Positions 36,961 through 44,945 of a stretch of 64,000 nucleotides of DNA are shown here, one piece after another. The DNA is from Bizionia saleffrena (GTDB lineage Bacteria; Bacteroidota; Bacteroidia; Flavobacteriales; Flavobacteriaceae), in the NCBI RefSeq assembly GCF_008086175.1, contig NZ_VSKM01000006.1, positions 153,081-217,080 on the forward strand, in the 5' to 3' direction. The position numbers and the translations under genes were made by a program. The notes beneath the pieces are model-generated. The model was given only the letters and a program-made list of their open reading frames with translations. It made no database searches and was not told the origin of the DNA. The first letter of the stretch is position 1, and every line of letters starts with the position of its first letter.

Positions 36961-38769
36961 ATGAAGAAATTTCTTCTGTCATTTTTTTTAATTATAATAC
37001 CCTTTATAATAGTTGCACAGGATTTTGAGATTGTCGGCGAAACTCTAAATCCTTCAAAGGCTATAAACGATGGTGTTATTAATATAGCGGTTGAAGGCGG
37101 AGTCGCGCCTTTTACATACCGTTGGAATCAACAAAGCACCTCTTTAAAGTCTAATACGGCAGTCGGGCTTACGGAAGGTGTTCCTTATACTGTTATTGTA
37201 ACCGATGCCGAAGGCGAGAGTCAAACGGCTGTTTTTACAGTAGATTCAGAAGCCATAACAGAAGTTTTTAATGGTTTAATGACGCCGGCCGTTAGTACCT
37301 TGGGCTCTGTGCTCTTTTGGGATCCCTTTGCCGCCGTAGGAGTTTATGACCCTGTGGTCTACGCCGATGAAAGACAAATAGGAATACCTGATTGGACAAA
37401 CGATGTAGAAAACAAGTATACCCTTAAGACATGGCTTAAAGCTGATGGTGCGAAAGTAATTAAAGGCGAGCCCATAGCTGTTATTACAGATCAAGCGGGG
37501 ATAGAGCTAATAGTTAAATCTTCAGGTAAAGGAGAATTACAACATAAAACAGGCGAAGGAGAAGTTATTTATAACTCCGACAATGCACAACACGTTATTC
37601 AGCAAGGTGCACATTATTTCGCCATCGTCAAATACGATGAGCCTGTTGTACTAACACACCCCAACGGAGACCCGCTTACAAAACCAATATCTTTTATCGT
37701 TATTTGGTTAGTATTCGGGGCTTTATTTTTTACACTTAGAATGGGTTTCATCAATGTTCGTGGATTTAAGCACGCTATCGATTTAGCTCGTGGTAAATAT
37801 GACGACCCCGATGCACCAGGGCAAGTAACGCATTTTCAGGCCTTGGCAACTGCTGTTTCTGGAACTGTTGGTTTAGGTAATATTGCTGGTGTTGCAGTGG
37901 CGGTGTCTTTAGGAGGCGCTGGAGCAACATTTTGGATGATTGTTTGTGGATTATTAGGTATGTCTACTAAATTTGTAGAATGTACTTTAGGTGTCAAGTA
38001 TCGCGATATACTTCCCGACGGCAGAGTCTTTGGTGGACCAATGAACTATTTACGTCACGGTTTTGAAAAACGAAATATGAAAGGTCTTGGTAAAGTTCTA
38101 GCAGGAATGTTTGCCGTTTTAGCAGTTGGTGCTTCCTTTGGTGGTGGTAATATGTTTCAAGCCAATCAATCTTTCGAGCAAATGTCAGGACAATTTCCAG
38201 TTCTTGCCGGTCACGGATTTTACTTTGGTATTGCAACAGCACTACTAGTCGGTGTTGTAATTATTGGTGGAATTAATAGTATTGCCAAGGTAACGGGTAA
38301 AGTAGTGCCAATAATGGCTTCTCTATATATTGTAGCTGCGCTTGCGGTTATTATAATGAATATTCAAAATATCGGACCCGCATTTTCTGCTATCGTCGAT
38401 GGTGCATTTAGTCCGTCTGCTTTAAAAGGTGGTGTTGTTGGTGTTTTAGTGGTAGGTTTTCAGCGTGCAGCGTTTTCAAATGAAGCCGGTGTAGGTTCCG
38501 CAGCAATTGCGCACAGTACAGCAAAAACACATAACCCACCATCTGAAGGTTTTGTGGCGTTACTAGAACCGTTTATAGATACAGTAGTCGTGTGTACATT
38601 AACGGCCTTAGTATTAATCTTTACAGGTATGCACGAAGTTGAAGGTTTAGCAGGAGCGCAGTTAACATCTGATGCTTTCGGAAGCCAAATATCTTGGTTT
38701 CCTTATGTCTTAGCTTTAGCGGTATTTTTATTCGCTTTCTCAACAATGATCTCTTGGTCTTACTATTGA
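36961..38769 (+). CDS. Sodium:alanine/glycine symporter (AGCS) with SprB-like and lipoyl-like extensions, cut by an in-frame TGA
   Basis: From the N-terminus: signal-peptide-like segment (1-19), SprB-type repeat (about 28-94), hydrophobic segment (104-128), a biotinyl/lipoyl-like hammerhead (about 140-226; [20 protein letters not shown], with TDQAG where the modified lysine normally sits) and the AGCS transporter (from 240; [10 protein letters not shown] at 301-310, [20 protein letters not shown] later). The family imports alanine or glycine with Na+. Translation stops at TGA (38767-38769) after ISWSYY, where relatives have a Gly codon and continue. The same frame continues for 86 codons. This is either a nonsense mutation (GGA to TGA) or a sequencing error. 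Confidence 0.85.
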   Translation: MKKFLLSFFLIIIPFIIVAQDFEIVGETLNPSKAINDGVINIAVEGGVAPFTYRWNQQSTSLKSNTAVGLTEGVPYTVIVTDAEGESQTAVFTVDSEAITEVFNGLMTPAVSTLGSVLFWDPFAAVGVYDPVVYADERQIGIPDWTNDVENKYTLKTWLKADGAKVIKGEPIAVITDQAGIELIVKSSGKGELQHKTGEGEVIYNSDNAQHVIQQGAHYFAIVKYDEPVVLTHPNGDPLTKPISFIVIWLVFGALFFTLRMGFINVRGFKHAIDLARGKYDDPDAPGQVTHFQALATAVSGTVGLGNIAGVAVAVSLGGAGATFWMIVCGLLGMSTKFVECTLGVKYRDILPDGRVFGGPMNYLRHGFEKRNMKGLGKVLAGMFAVLAVGASFGGGNMFQANQSFEQMSGQFPVLAGHGFYFGIATALLVGVVIIGGINSIAKVTGKVVPIMASLYIVAALAVIIMNIQNIGPAFSAIVDGAFSPSALKGGVVGVLVVGFQRAAFSNEAGVGSAAIAHSTAKTHNPPSEGFVALLEPFIDTVVVCTLTALVLIFTGMHEVEGLAGAQLTSDAFGSQISWFPYVLALAVFLFAFSTMISWSYY

Positions 38770-39030
38770 ATGAGAGCGTGGACATATTTATTTGGAAAAA
38801 GCAAAAAAATTGAGTTTATTTATAAAATGCTATTTTTAGTGTTTGTAGTTATTGGATCGTCGGTAAGTTTAGGAGCTGTTCTTGATTTTTCAGATATGAT
38901 GATACTTGCGATGTCTTTCCCTAACATTATTGGACTGTATATGATGTCTGGTGAGGTAAAAGAAGATCTAGCTATCTATTTAAAGAAATTAAAAGCAAAT
39001 CAATTGTATAAAAAGGTAGGTAAAAATTAA
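38770..39030 (+). pseudogene. C-terminal part of the interrupted AGCS symporter
   Basis: These 86 codons are in the same frame as the upstream 602, separated only by the TGA. They encode the expected AGCS ending: MRAWTYLFGKSKKIEFIYK, a membrane helix, SLGAVLDFSDMMILAMSFPN, a last helix with NIIGLYMMSGEVKEDL and a basic tail. The stretch would not be translated on its own unless ribosomes restart at the ATG at 38770. It would restore the last membrane helices. Confidence 0.85.
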
Positions 39031-39039
39031 AACATCACT

Positions 39040-39924
39040 ATGAATTTTTTTAAATCCCATTTCGTTTATTCCAAAAAACAACGAAATGGGATTTTTTTGT
39101 TTCTATGTCTCATCTTTGGTTTGCAATGCTTCTATTGGTTTGTGATTCCTAAATTTTTCGCCACTCCGGAATCCCTTGTTAATGATATCGAATTACAACA
39201 ATTTTATAAAGAAATGGATTCTTTAAAGGCAATAGCTATACAGAACAAACAACCCAAAAGATACCCTTTTAACCCTAATTACATCCAAGATTATAAAGGC
39301 TATACTTTAGGGATGACACTCGAAGAAATTGATCGGTTATTAGCGTTTAGAGCTCAAAATAAATGGGTGAATAGCGACAAAGAATTTCAGAAGGTGACTC
39401 AAGTCTCCGATTCACTTTTAGCTGAAATAGCACCGTATTTTAAATTCCCAGAATGGGTGACGCGACCAAAGTCTAAAACTAATTTTAAAACGCGTTACAG
39501 TAATGCACCTAAAACAGACGCGCAGAAAGAAGATCTAAACACCGCATCGGCACTTCAGCTTCAAAACGTATATGGAGTCGGCGAAAAGCTGTCCGAACGT
39601 ATTATTAAATACAGAACAAAGCAGGTCGGTTTTGTCTCATTAATAGAGCTTCAAGAGATTTATGGTTTGTCTCCTGAGGTTATCGAAAATATTAAAAACA
39701 ACTTTAGTGTTAAAACGCCTAAAACAATAAATAGAGTTAACCTTAATACCGCCACTAGTGAAGAATTAGTGACTATAAAGTATATCGATTATGAAATAGC
39801 TTTTCATATTATAGAACAGAGAATACTAAGAAATGGGTTTAAAAATTATGAAGAATTAACAAAAGTAAAGGACTTTCCTCTTAAAAAAATTGAGATAATT
39901 AAGTTATATTTGGCGATAAATTAG
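39040..39924 (+). CDS. Helix-hairpin-helix protein (ComEA-like)
   Basis: The 294-aa protein has an N-terminal membrane anchor (about residues 17-37) and then helix-hairpin-helix DNA-binding motifs: DLNTASALQLQNVYGVGEKLSERIIKYR in parts (about 165-195) and VNLNTATSEELVTIKYI (about 228-245), with a third, weaker one before them. ComEA-type proteins bind incoming DNA in the periplasm, although in Bacteroidota the function is unproven. Codons 5-19 contain a strong terminator-like inverted repeat. It starts 9 bp after the symporter gene. Confidence 0.82.
   Translation: MNFFKSHFVYSKKQRNGIFLFLCLIFGLQCFYWFVIPKFFATPESLVNDIELQQFYKEMDSLKAIAIQNKQPKRYPFNPNYIQDYKGYTLGMTLEEIDRLLAFRAQNKWVNSDKEFQKVTQVSDSLLAEIAPYFKFPEWVTRPKSKTNFKTRYSNAPKTDAQKEDLNTASALQLQNVYGVGEKLSERIIKYRTKQVGFVSLIELQEIYGLSPEVIENIKNNFSVKTPKTINRVNLNTATSEELVTIKYIDYEIAFHIIEQRILRNGFKNYEELTKVKDFPLKKIEIIKLYLAIN
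39052..39098 (+). terminator. Terminator-like hairpin inside the start of the HHH gene
   Basis: A perfect 15-bp stem, AAATCCCATTTCGTT (39052-39066) and AACGAAATGGGATTT (39080-39094), has a 13-nt loop and is followed by T to 39098. It lies 21 bp after the symporter frame and inside codons 5-19 of the next gene, where the encoded residues look conserved (SHFVYSKKQRNGIF). It may end symporter transcripts and attenuate the HHH gene. Confidence 0.65.
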
Positions 39925-39947
39925 ATTATAACAAACTATCGAATATT

Positions 39948-41120
39948 ATGGATAAAAGGTACTTTACCGAAGAGCATCAACTTTTTAGAGAAAGTTTACA
40001 AGAATTCTTAAAGAAAGAAGTGGTGCCACATATAAACAAATGGGAGGAGACAGGACATATTGAACGTTTTATCTGGGAGAAGTTTGGTGAAATGGGGTTT
40101 TTTGGAATCGCATATCCTGAAGAATTTGGCGGATTAGATTTAGATCTTTTTTATACTGTTATATTTTTAGAAGAACTTCAGAAAATAAATTCTGGTGGTT
40201 TTGCAGCAGCAATGTGGGCACACGCTTACCTTGCAATGACGCATTTAAATGCAGAAGGCGGACAAGCGATAAAAGAAAAATATCTTGCTAAAAGTATCAC
40301 CGGAGAAATGATTGGTGCTATGGCTGTTACAGAACCTTATGGAGGTAGTGATGTGGCAGGAATGCGTACAACAGCCGTTAAAAAAGGAGATACTTACATA
40401 TTAAACGGTTCTAAGACTTTTATTACTAATGGTGTGTACAGCGATTATATAGTAGTTGCTGCGAAAACAAGTCCAGAATTAGGGAATAAAGGGATTAGTA
40501 TGTTTGTTGTAGACAGAGACACAAAGGGTGTTTCGGCAACAAAATTAGATAAACTAGGTTGGAGAGCTTCAGATACTGGAGAAATTGCTTTCGATAACGT
40601 AGAGATTCCTGCAAGCCATTTAATGGGTGAAGAGGGAAAGGGATTTCCTTACATAATGCAACATTTCGCTTTCGAGCGTTTAATTATGGGAGTAAATGCG
40701 CATTCAAGAGCAGAATTTGCTTTAGAATACGCTGTACAGTATATGAGTGAACGTGAAGCATTCGGACAAACAATAAATAAGTTTCAAGCGCTGCGCCATA
40801 CAATGGCAGATTGTTTTGCAGATATGGAAGTGTGTAAGGAATTTAATTATTCGGTAGCCGCTCGTTTAGATAAAGGCGAGTATGTGGTTAAAGAAGCAAC
40901 GATTTCTAAATTGCGCTCTACGAAAATGTCTGATGACGTAATTTACCAATGTTTACAGATGTTAGGTGGCTACGGTTATATGGAAGATTATCCAATGGCG
41001 CGTTTATTAAGAGATAGCCGTCTAGGACCAATAGGTGGTGGTACCTCTGAAATCTTGAGAGAGATTATCGCAAAAATGGTGATTGACAAGAAAGAGTACA
41101 AGCCAGCAGTTAAGCATTAA
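39948..41120 (+). CDS. Acyl-CoA dehydrogenase
   Basis: The 390-aa flavoenzyme oxidises acyl-CoA to the 2-enoyl-CoA. Seen are the N-terminal helical domain, the FAD-contacting MAVTEPYGGSDVAGM and KTFITNG, HFAFERLIMGVNAHSRAEFA, QCLQMLGGYGYMEDYPM and GPIGGGTSEI at the end. The position that is Glu in medium-chain enzymes (YEGTSE) is Gly here, so the catalytic base is probably the Glu in FERL, as in the isovaleryl-CoA and long-chain enzymes. The chain length used cannot be told. The last 51 bp are duplicated 87 bp downstream. Confidence 0.92.
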   Translation: MDKRYFTEEHQLFRESLQEFLKKEVVPHINKWEETGHIERFIWEKFGEMGFFGIAYPEEFGGLDLDLFYTVIFLEELQKINSGGFAAAMWAHAYLAMTHLNAEGGQAIKEKYLAKSITGEMIGAMAVTEPYGGSDVAGMRTTAVKKGDTYILNGSKTFITNGVYSDYIVVAAKTSPELGNKGISMFVVDRDTKGVSATKLDKLGWRASDTGEIAFDNVEIPASHLMGEEGKGFPYIMQHFAFERLIMGVNAHSRAEFALEYAVQYMSEREAFGQTINKFQALRHTMADCFADMEVCKEFNYSVAARLDKGEYVVKEATISKLRSTKMSDDVIYQCLQMLGGYGYMEDYPMARLLRDSRLGPIGGGTSEILREIIAKMVIDKKEYKPAVKH

Positions 41121-41156
41121 TTGCAATTATCGCGTTGCGAGAATGATTTTGCATTC

Positions 41157-41207
41157 GCAAAAAGGGTAATTGACAAGAAAGAGTATAGGACAACAGTTAA
41201 GCACTAA
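41157..41207 (+). repeat. Second copy of the acyl-CoA dehydrogenase 3' end
   Basis: This 51-bp stretch aligns without gaps to 41070-41120, with 7 mismatches, at an offset of exactly 87 bp. It keeps the coding-like ATTGACAAGAAAGAGTA and a TAA at the same place, but has no start of its own. Confidence 0.85.
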
Positions 41208-41267
41208 GAAGATTAGTGATTTTAGTTAGCGCATATTTCGCTAATGAAAGTACGTTGGAATACAAAT

Positions 41268-41319
41268 AAAATAGGGTGTTTGCCAAAAGGTTCGTATTTT
41301 GGCAGTCATCCTATTTTTT
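41268..41319 (+). terminator. Terminator after the acyl-CoA dehydrogenase gene
   Basis: AAAATAGG (41268-41275)/CCTATTTTTT (41310-41319), with an inner TTGCCAAAA/TTTTGGCA stem, and a T run. It lies in the frame extension upstream of the next gene, which supports the later start at 41376. Confidence 0.8.
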
Positions 41320-41375
41320 GGTTTAAATCGGAATTAGTATTTATAAATAAATCAGTTATAATTATATCTTTTTAT

Positions 41376-42821
41376 ATGAAAGCGAATACCATTAAGTACC
41401 TATTAAGTCTCTTCTTTTTTGCTGTTAGTTTGTCTGCCTTTTCACAAAAAGAATTAAAAAACAAGATTGTCGATTTTATGACTTTAGCGCCTTTGGAAAG
41501 CGCTAGCGTTTATATACAAAATACGACTATCGGGACCGTAAGTAACCCCGATGGGAAGTTTGTTTTGTTAGTGCCCAAAGCTCACGTTAACGATACTTTG
41601 GTTGTGTCTTCTATTGGGTATAAGAGTTATAAAATGGCGGTCTCTCTTTTCGATAATACCAAAGAAGTGTATTTAGAAGAAGATATCGCTTCTCTAGAAG
41701 AAGTGCAGTTAGTAACGACGCCACGACCAAAAACAGGCAACGAAATTGTATTGCGATCCTTGGAAGAATTGCCAGAAAACTTACCCGAAAAGCCCTATAT
41801 GCAAAAGGGCTTCTTAAGACATAAAGAGCGTAATAAAAAAGAGTTTAAATGGCTCATAGAAAGCGCGATTACACTTTACGATTCTAGCTTTCAATCGCCC
41901 ACTTCTAAAAACTTAAAAATTAATGTAGATCAAGTTCGAAAAAGTTATGACCTCCGCGATATCGATAGTACATTAACGTATACAGCGTATTTAAAATATA
42001 AAAATCCATCGTTAAACTTAAGAAACAAAAATTTACGTCGCGATACGATTAAGACCTCAAATTTAATAAAAGCTATTAAGTGGAACGACACTAGAATAAA
42101 TGGCTTAGAAACGTTATTTAAGGGCAAATTGAACATTATTAGAAACTCTAATACTTCCGCAGGTCTATTCAATAAAGAAATATTAGAAACGCATCATTTC
42201 GATTTAGATACGATTCTTGTAGATGAGGGGAGAAAAATTTATAAAATCAAAATTTCTGAAGGTCGAAAGCTTATCGACTTAAAAACAAAAGGGATTTATA
42301 ACGGTGGTTATAGTGCAGAAGGATTATTGTATGTGTACTACGATACTTACGCAATTAAGCGTATAGAATATAATCTGGTGGCGAAATCTGCGGCTCAAAG
42401 AAGCAGAAGTAAGACATTATTTGGCACAACAGTAAATCATAAATTAGTGATTAACTATATCGAGTACGAAAATAGAATGTACCCCAATTTTGTCTCTTAC
42501 GAAACGCCAAAATTGGTTAATGTAGGGACCAAAGTAATAACAAGTGCTATTGCAAAAGCGAATAACAAAAACGAAAAAGAAGTAGTGCCTAATAACGACG
42601 AGCGCTTTTATTATGCGGTTCAAGAATTATTGTTTTCTGAAATTATTTTAGATGAAGAAAAAATAACCGAAGCACTTAGCAAGCCTTGGGACGCCGATAT
42701 TTTTGCAGCTAAACCCTACAATAAAACGTTTTGGGAAAGCTACAATACGTTGTTAGAGAGCGAAGAAGACGAGAAGTTAATTAAAGATTTAACGAAGCGT
42801 TCAACACTTTTTAAAGAGTAG
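41376..42821 (+). CDS. Carboxypeptidase-regulatory-like domain outer-membrane-associated protein
   Basis: The 481-aa protein has a signal peptide (MKANTIKYLLSLFFFAVSLSAFSQ). The next 85 residues form a CarboxypepD_reg-like beta-sandwich (KIVDFMTLAPLESASVYIQN, GTVSNPDGKFVLLVP, VVSSIGYKSYK, VYLEED). The remaining 370 residues are unassigned. TonB-dependent receptors of Bacteroidota start with this same domain, but there is no plug or barrel here. The frame opens at 41244, but that extension contains the upstream terminator, so ATG 41376 is the real start. Confidence 0.82.
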   Translation: MKANTIKYLLSLFFFAVSLSAFSQKELKNKIVDFMTLAPLESASVYIQNTTIGTVSNPDGKFVLLVPKAHVNDTLVVSSIGYKSYKMAVSLFDNTKEVYLEEDIASLEEVQLVTTPRPKTGNEIVLRSLEELPENLPEKPYMQKGFLRHKERNKKEFKWLIESAITLYDSSFQSPTSKNLKINVDQVRKSYDLRDIDSTLTYTAYLKYKNPSLNLRNKNLRRDTIKTSNLIKAIKWNDTRINGLETLFKGKLNIIRNSNTSAGLFNKEILETHHFDLDTILVDEGRKIYKIKISEGRKLIDLKTKGIYNGGYSAEGLLYVYYDTYAIKRIEYNLVAKSAAQRSRSKTLFGTTVNHKLVINYIEYENRMYPNFVSYETPKLVNVGTKVITSAIAKANNKNEKEVVPNNDERFYYAVQELLFSEIILDEEKITEALSKPWDADIFAAKPYNKTFWESYNTLLESEEDEKLIKDLTKRSTLFKE

Positions 42822-42837
42822 TTTGTGGCTTCGTGCT

Positions 42838-42975
42838 ATGATTTACAAAGTGAAAAAACGTGCAAAGAAGGTTTTAAAAATAACTTTTATTTTTGGTACT
42901 ATTTTTTCGTTTTTATGTTTAGGGACAAAAAAACGAAAATTTAAAGTATTAAGCTTTTATGCCCATAATTCCTGA
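42838..42975 (+). pseudogene. Possible remnant of a ThuA-like or other secreted protein
   Basis: The gap 42822-43130 (309 bp) has one 45-codon open frame with a basic start, a hydrophobic stretch (ITFIFGTIFSFLCLG) and then KRKFKVLSFYAHNS before a TGA. A lipoprotein-like leader followed by K-F-K-V-L-x-F-Y resembles the beginning of ThuA-type proteins, but the rest is missing. It also contains a hairpin (TTTTCGTTTTT, 42904-42914/AAAAACGAAAA, 42929-42939). It could equally be a genuine small protein or chance. Confidence 0.3.
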
Positions 42976-43130
42976 TAAAGTCACAGTAAGTATAAAAAAC
43001 ACACTAAAAACATAAACCGTAACACTTTATTTCCTCACCCCCAATTGAGTAAAATGCTTTGGTGTAGTGCGACTGGTTCTTTTAAAAAAGTAGTATCTTT
43101 AAAAGTCAGTATAATTCGAATGTTAAAAAA

Positions 43131-44021
43131 ATGTCATTACCAGCCTTTATAGATTATTTAACTTTAGAGAAACACTACTCCAAGCACACCGTAACTGCGT
43201 ATTCTAAAGATATCGAATCGTTTCAAGTGTTTGTTGAAAAGCATTATGATGACACGAGTATAACAGGTGTTAATTATTCGCAAATAAGATCTTGGATTGT
43301 GGCGTTGGTAGAAACTAAAATTTCCAACCGGAGTATAAACCGAAAAATATCGTCATTGCAATCGTATTATAAATTTCTTTTAAAAGTGGAAGATATCCAA
43401 GTTAATCCTCTCGCAAAGCACAACGCCTTAAAAACCAGTAAAAAGATTCAAGTCCCTTTTTCGGAAGCTGAAGTAAATTCCGTTTTAGATGGTATTAGTC
43501 ATAGTAAATCGTTTGAGGGTATTCGGAATAAGTTAATTATAGAATTATTTTATTCCACCGGAATGCGACGTATAGAGTTGATAGAATTACGTTTGTCTAG
43601 TATCGATTTTTCTAACAAAACAGTAAAGGTATTAGGGAAGCAAAATAAGGAGCGCTATATTCCGTTATTGGAAAGTGTAATACTAACCCTTCATTTGTAT
43701 CTTGAACAACGTCAAGTACTTGAAAACATTAAGGATTCGTCCTCTTTATTTTTAACAAAGAAGGGCGTTAAAATCTACGAAACTCTTGTTTACAGAGTAA
43801 TTAATGAGTACTTTAGTGAAGCCTCCTTGAAAGCAAAAAAGAGTCCGCATATTTTAAGACATTCCTTTGCGACACACTTATTAACTCAAGGAGCGAATTT
43901 AAATGCTGTTAAAGAGCTTTTGGGACACGCAAGTTTGGCTGCGACACAGGTGTATCTTAATAATAATATTTCTGAATTAAAAAAGGTATATTCAAACGCC
44001 CACCCGAGGAGTAAAAAGTAA
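43131..44021 (+). CDS. xerC: Tyrosine recombinase XerC/XerD-type
   Basis: The 296-aa protein is a two-domain tyrosine recombinase; Xer proteins resolve chromosome dimers at dif. Catalytic residues are all present: Arg146 (GMRRIEL), Lys170 (LGKQNKER), His240 and Arg243 (HILRHSFATHL), His266 (LGHASLA) and the nucleophile Tyr275 (QVYLNNN). The residues after the tyrosine are LNN where many Xer proteins have THN or THV. The ending LKKVYSNAHPR is typical of flavobacterial XerC. A partial -7 box TATCTTTA (43094-43101) precedes it. Whether it is XerC or XerD cannot be settled without the partner. Confidence 0.9.
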   Translation: MSLPAFIDYLTLEKHYSKHTVTAYSKDIESFQVFVEKHYDDTSITGVNYSQIRSWIVALVETKISNRSINRKISSLQSYYKFLLKVEDIQVNPLAKHNALKTSKKIQVPFSEAEVNSVLDGISHSKSFEGIRNKLIIELFYSTGMRRIELIELRLSSIDFSNKTVKVLGKQNKERYIPLLESVILTLHLYLEQRQVLENIKDSSSLFLTKKGVKIYETLVYRVINEYFSEASLKAKKSPHILRHSFATHLLTQGANLNAVKELLGHASLAATQVYLNNNISELKKVYSNAHPRSKK

Positions 44022-44060
44022 ACACGCATTAATTGTTTAATTTAAAAAAAAATTAAAAGT

Positions 44061-44357
44061 ATGAAGGTGAACACACAATCCGTAAATTTTAACGCAGATC
44101 AAAAGTTACTTGATTTCGTTCAGACAAAAATGAATAAGTTAGATTTGTTTTATGATAAGGTCATCCAATCAGATGTTTATTTAAAGGTGGAAAACACGAG
44201 TGATAAGGAAAATAAAATATTTGAAGCAAGAGTAAGTGTACCTGGAGATAGTTTAATAGTGAAAAAACAATGTAAAACCTTTGAGGAAGGGGTAGATATT
44301 GGCGTTGCATCGTTAGAAAGACAGTTAAAAAAGCGAAAAGATAAATTAAGAGCATAA
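44061..44357 (+). CDS. hpf: Ribosome hibernation-promoting factor, short form
   Basis: The 98-aa protein has the RaiA/HPF fold (MKVNTQSVNFNADQKLLDFV, KVENTSDKENKIFEARVSVPG, and CKTFEEGVDIGVASLERQLKKRKD at the C-terminus). It blocks and preserves 70S or 100S ribosomes in stationary phase. It lacks the C-terminal dimerisation domain of long HPF. It lies 39 bp after xerC and just upstream of the tRNA/tuf transcription unit. Confidence 0.93.
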   Translation: MKVNTQSVNFNADQKLLDFVQTKMNKLDLFYDKVIQSDVYLKVENTSDKENKIFEARVSVPGDSLIVKKQCKTFEEGVDIGVASLERQLKKRKDKLRA

Positions 44358-44383
44358 TTATGATAAAAAATTTGCTAAAAATG

Positions 44384-44414
44384 TTTTGATTAAATAAATA
44401 AATATATACATTTG
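44384..44414 (+). promoter_or_regulatory. Strong promoter of the tRNA/tuf unit
   Basis: -33 TTTTG (44384-44388) and -7 TACATTTG (44407-44414) with 18 bp between them, a full match to the Bacteroidota consensus. Confidence 0.75.
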
Positions 44415-44415
44415 C

Positions 44416-44443
44416 AGTCCGTTAGAAATAGCGGACTTTTTTT
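44416..44443 (+). terminator. Terminator-like hairpin at the transcription start of the tRNA unit
   Basis: AGTCCG (44416-44421)/CGGACT (44432-44437), 10-nt loop, then T to 44443, only about 2 nt after the -7 box. It is either an attenuator in the leader or a start-proximal hairpin; the tRNA genes begin 23 bp later. Confidence 0.65.
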
Positions 44444-44466
44444 ATACGTAGAAAAAGAGTAAAAAA

Positions 44467-44540
44467 GCCGATGTAGCTCAGCTGGCTAGAGCAGCTGATT
44501 TGTAATCAGCAGGTCGTGGGTTCGAGTCCCTCCATCGGCT
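44467..44540 (+). tRNA. tRNA-Thr (TGT)
   Basis: Acceptor GCCGATG/CATCGGC, D-arm AGCTCAGCTGGCTAGAGC, anticodon loop TTTGTAA, T-arm GGGTTCGAGTCCC. CCA is not encoded. Confidence 0.95.
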
Positions 44541-44607
44541 CAATAAAACAAAAGGTAGGAAACTACAATTTGTAACGTTCTTTAAAAGAGTGATAAGTTT
44601 TAAAATT

Positions 44608-44689
<82 letters not shown>

Positions 44690-44722
44690 CAATTTTAAAG
44701 TTTAAAAAGGAATTAAATAATT

Positions 44723-44795
44723 GCGAGAGTAGCTCAGTTGGTAGAGCGTCAGCCTTCCAAGCTGAATGTCGCCGGTTCGAACCCGGTCTCTCGCT
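44723..44795 (+). tRNA. tRNA-Gly (TCC)
   Basis: Acceptor GCGAGAG/CTCTCGC, anticodon loop CTTCCAA (anticodon TCC), T-arm CCGGTTCGAACCCGG; 73 nt. Confidence 0.95.
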
Positions 44796-44805
44796 CTAAT
44801 ATTTA

Positions 44806-44877
44806 GCCGGTGTAGCTCAGGGGTAGAGCGTTTCCTTGGTAAGGAAGAGGCCACGGGTTCAATTCCCGTCATTGGCT
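44806..44877 (+). tRNA. tRNA-Thr (GGT)
   Basis: Acceptor GCCGGTG/CATTGGC with two G-U pairs, anticodon loop TTGGTAA (GGT), T-arm CGGGTTCAATTCCCG; 72 nt. It lies 68 bp before tuf. Confidence 0.94.
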
Positions 44878-44945
44878 CAAATTTTAAAGGCATTAAAAAT
44901 TAGAACACTAATATTATTATATAACTAAGATTAAATTATTAAAAC

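Noticed and set aside
38767..38769. TGA as selenocysteine or as a reassigned glycine codon (as in SR1/Gracilibacteria)
   Set aside because: TGA serves as a normal stop in other genes of this window, the expected residue is glycine rather than cysteine, and no SECIS-like stem is apparent.
41244..41375. Earlier start of the carboxypeptidase-regulatory-like gene
   Set aside because: The extension contains a strong terminator, and a clean signal peptide starts at 41376.
44702..44893. Minus-strand 63-aa frame over the tRNA cluster
   Set aside because: It is the antisense of two tRNA genes; such frames are well-known false proteins.
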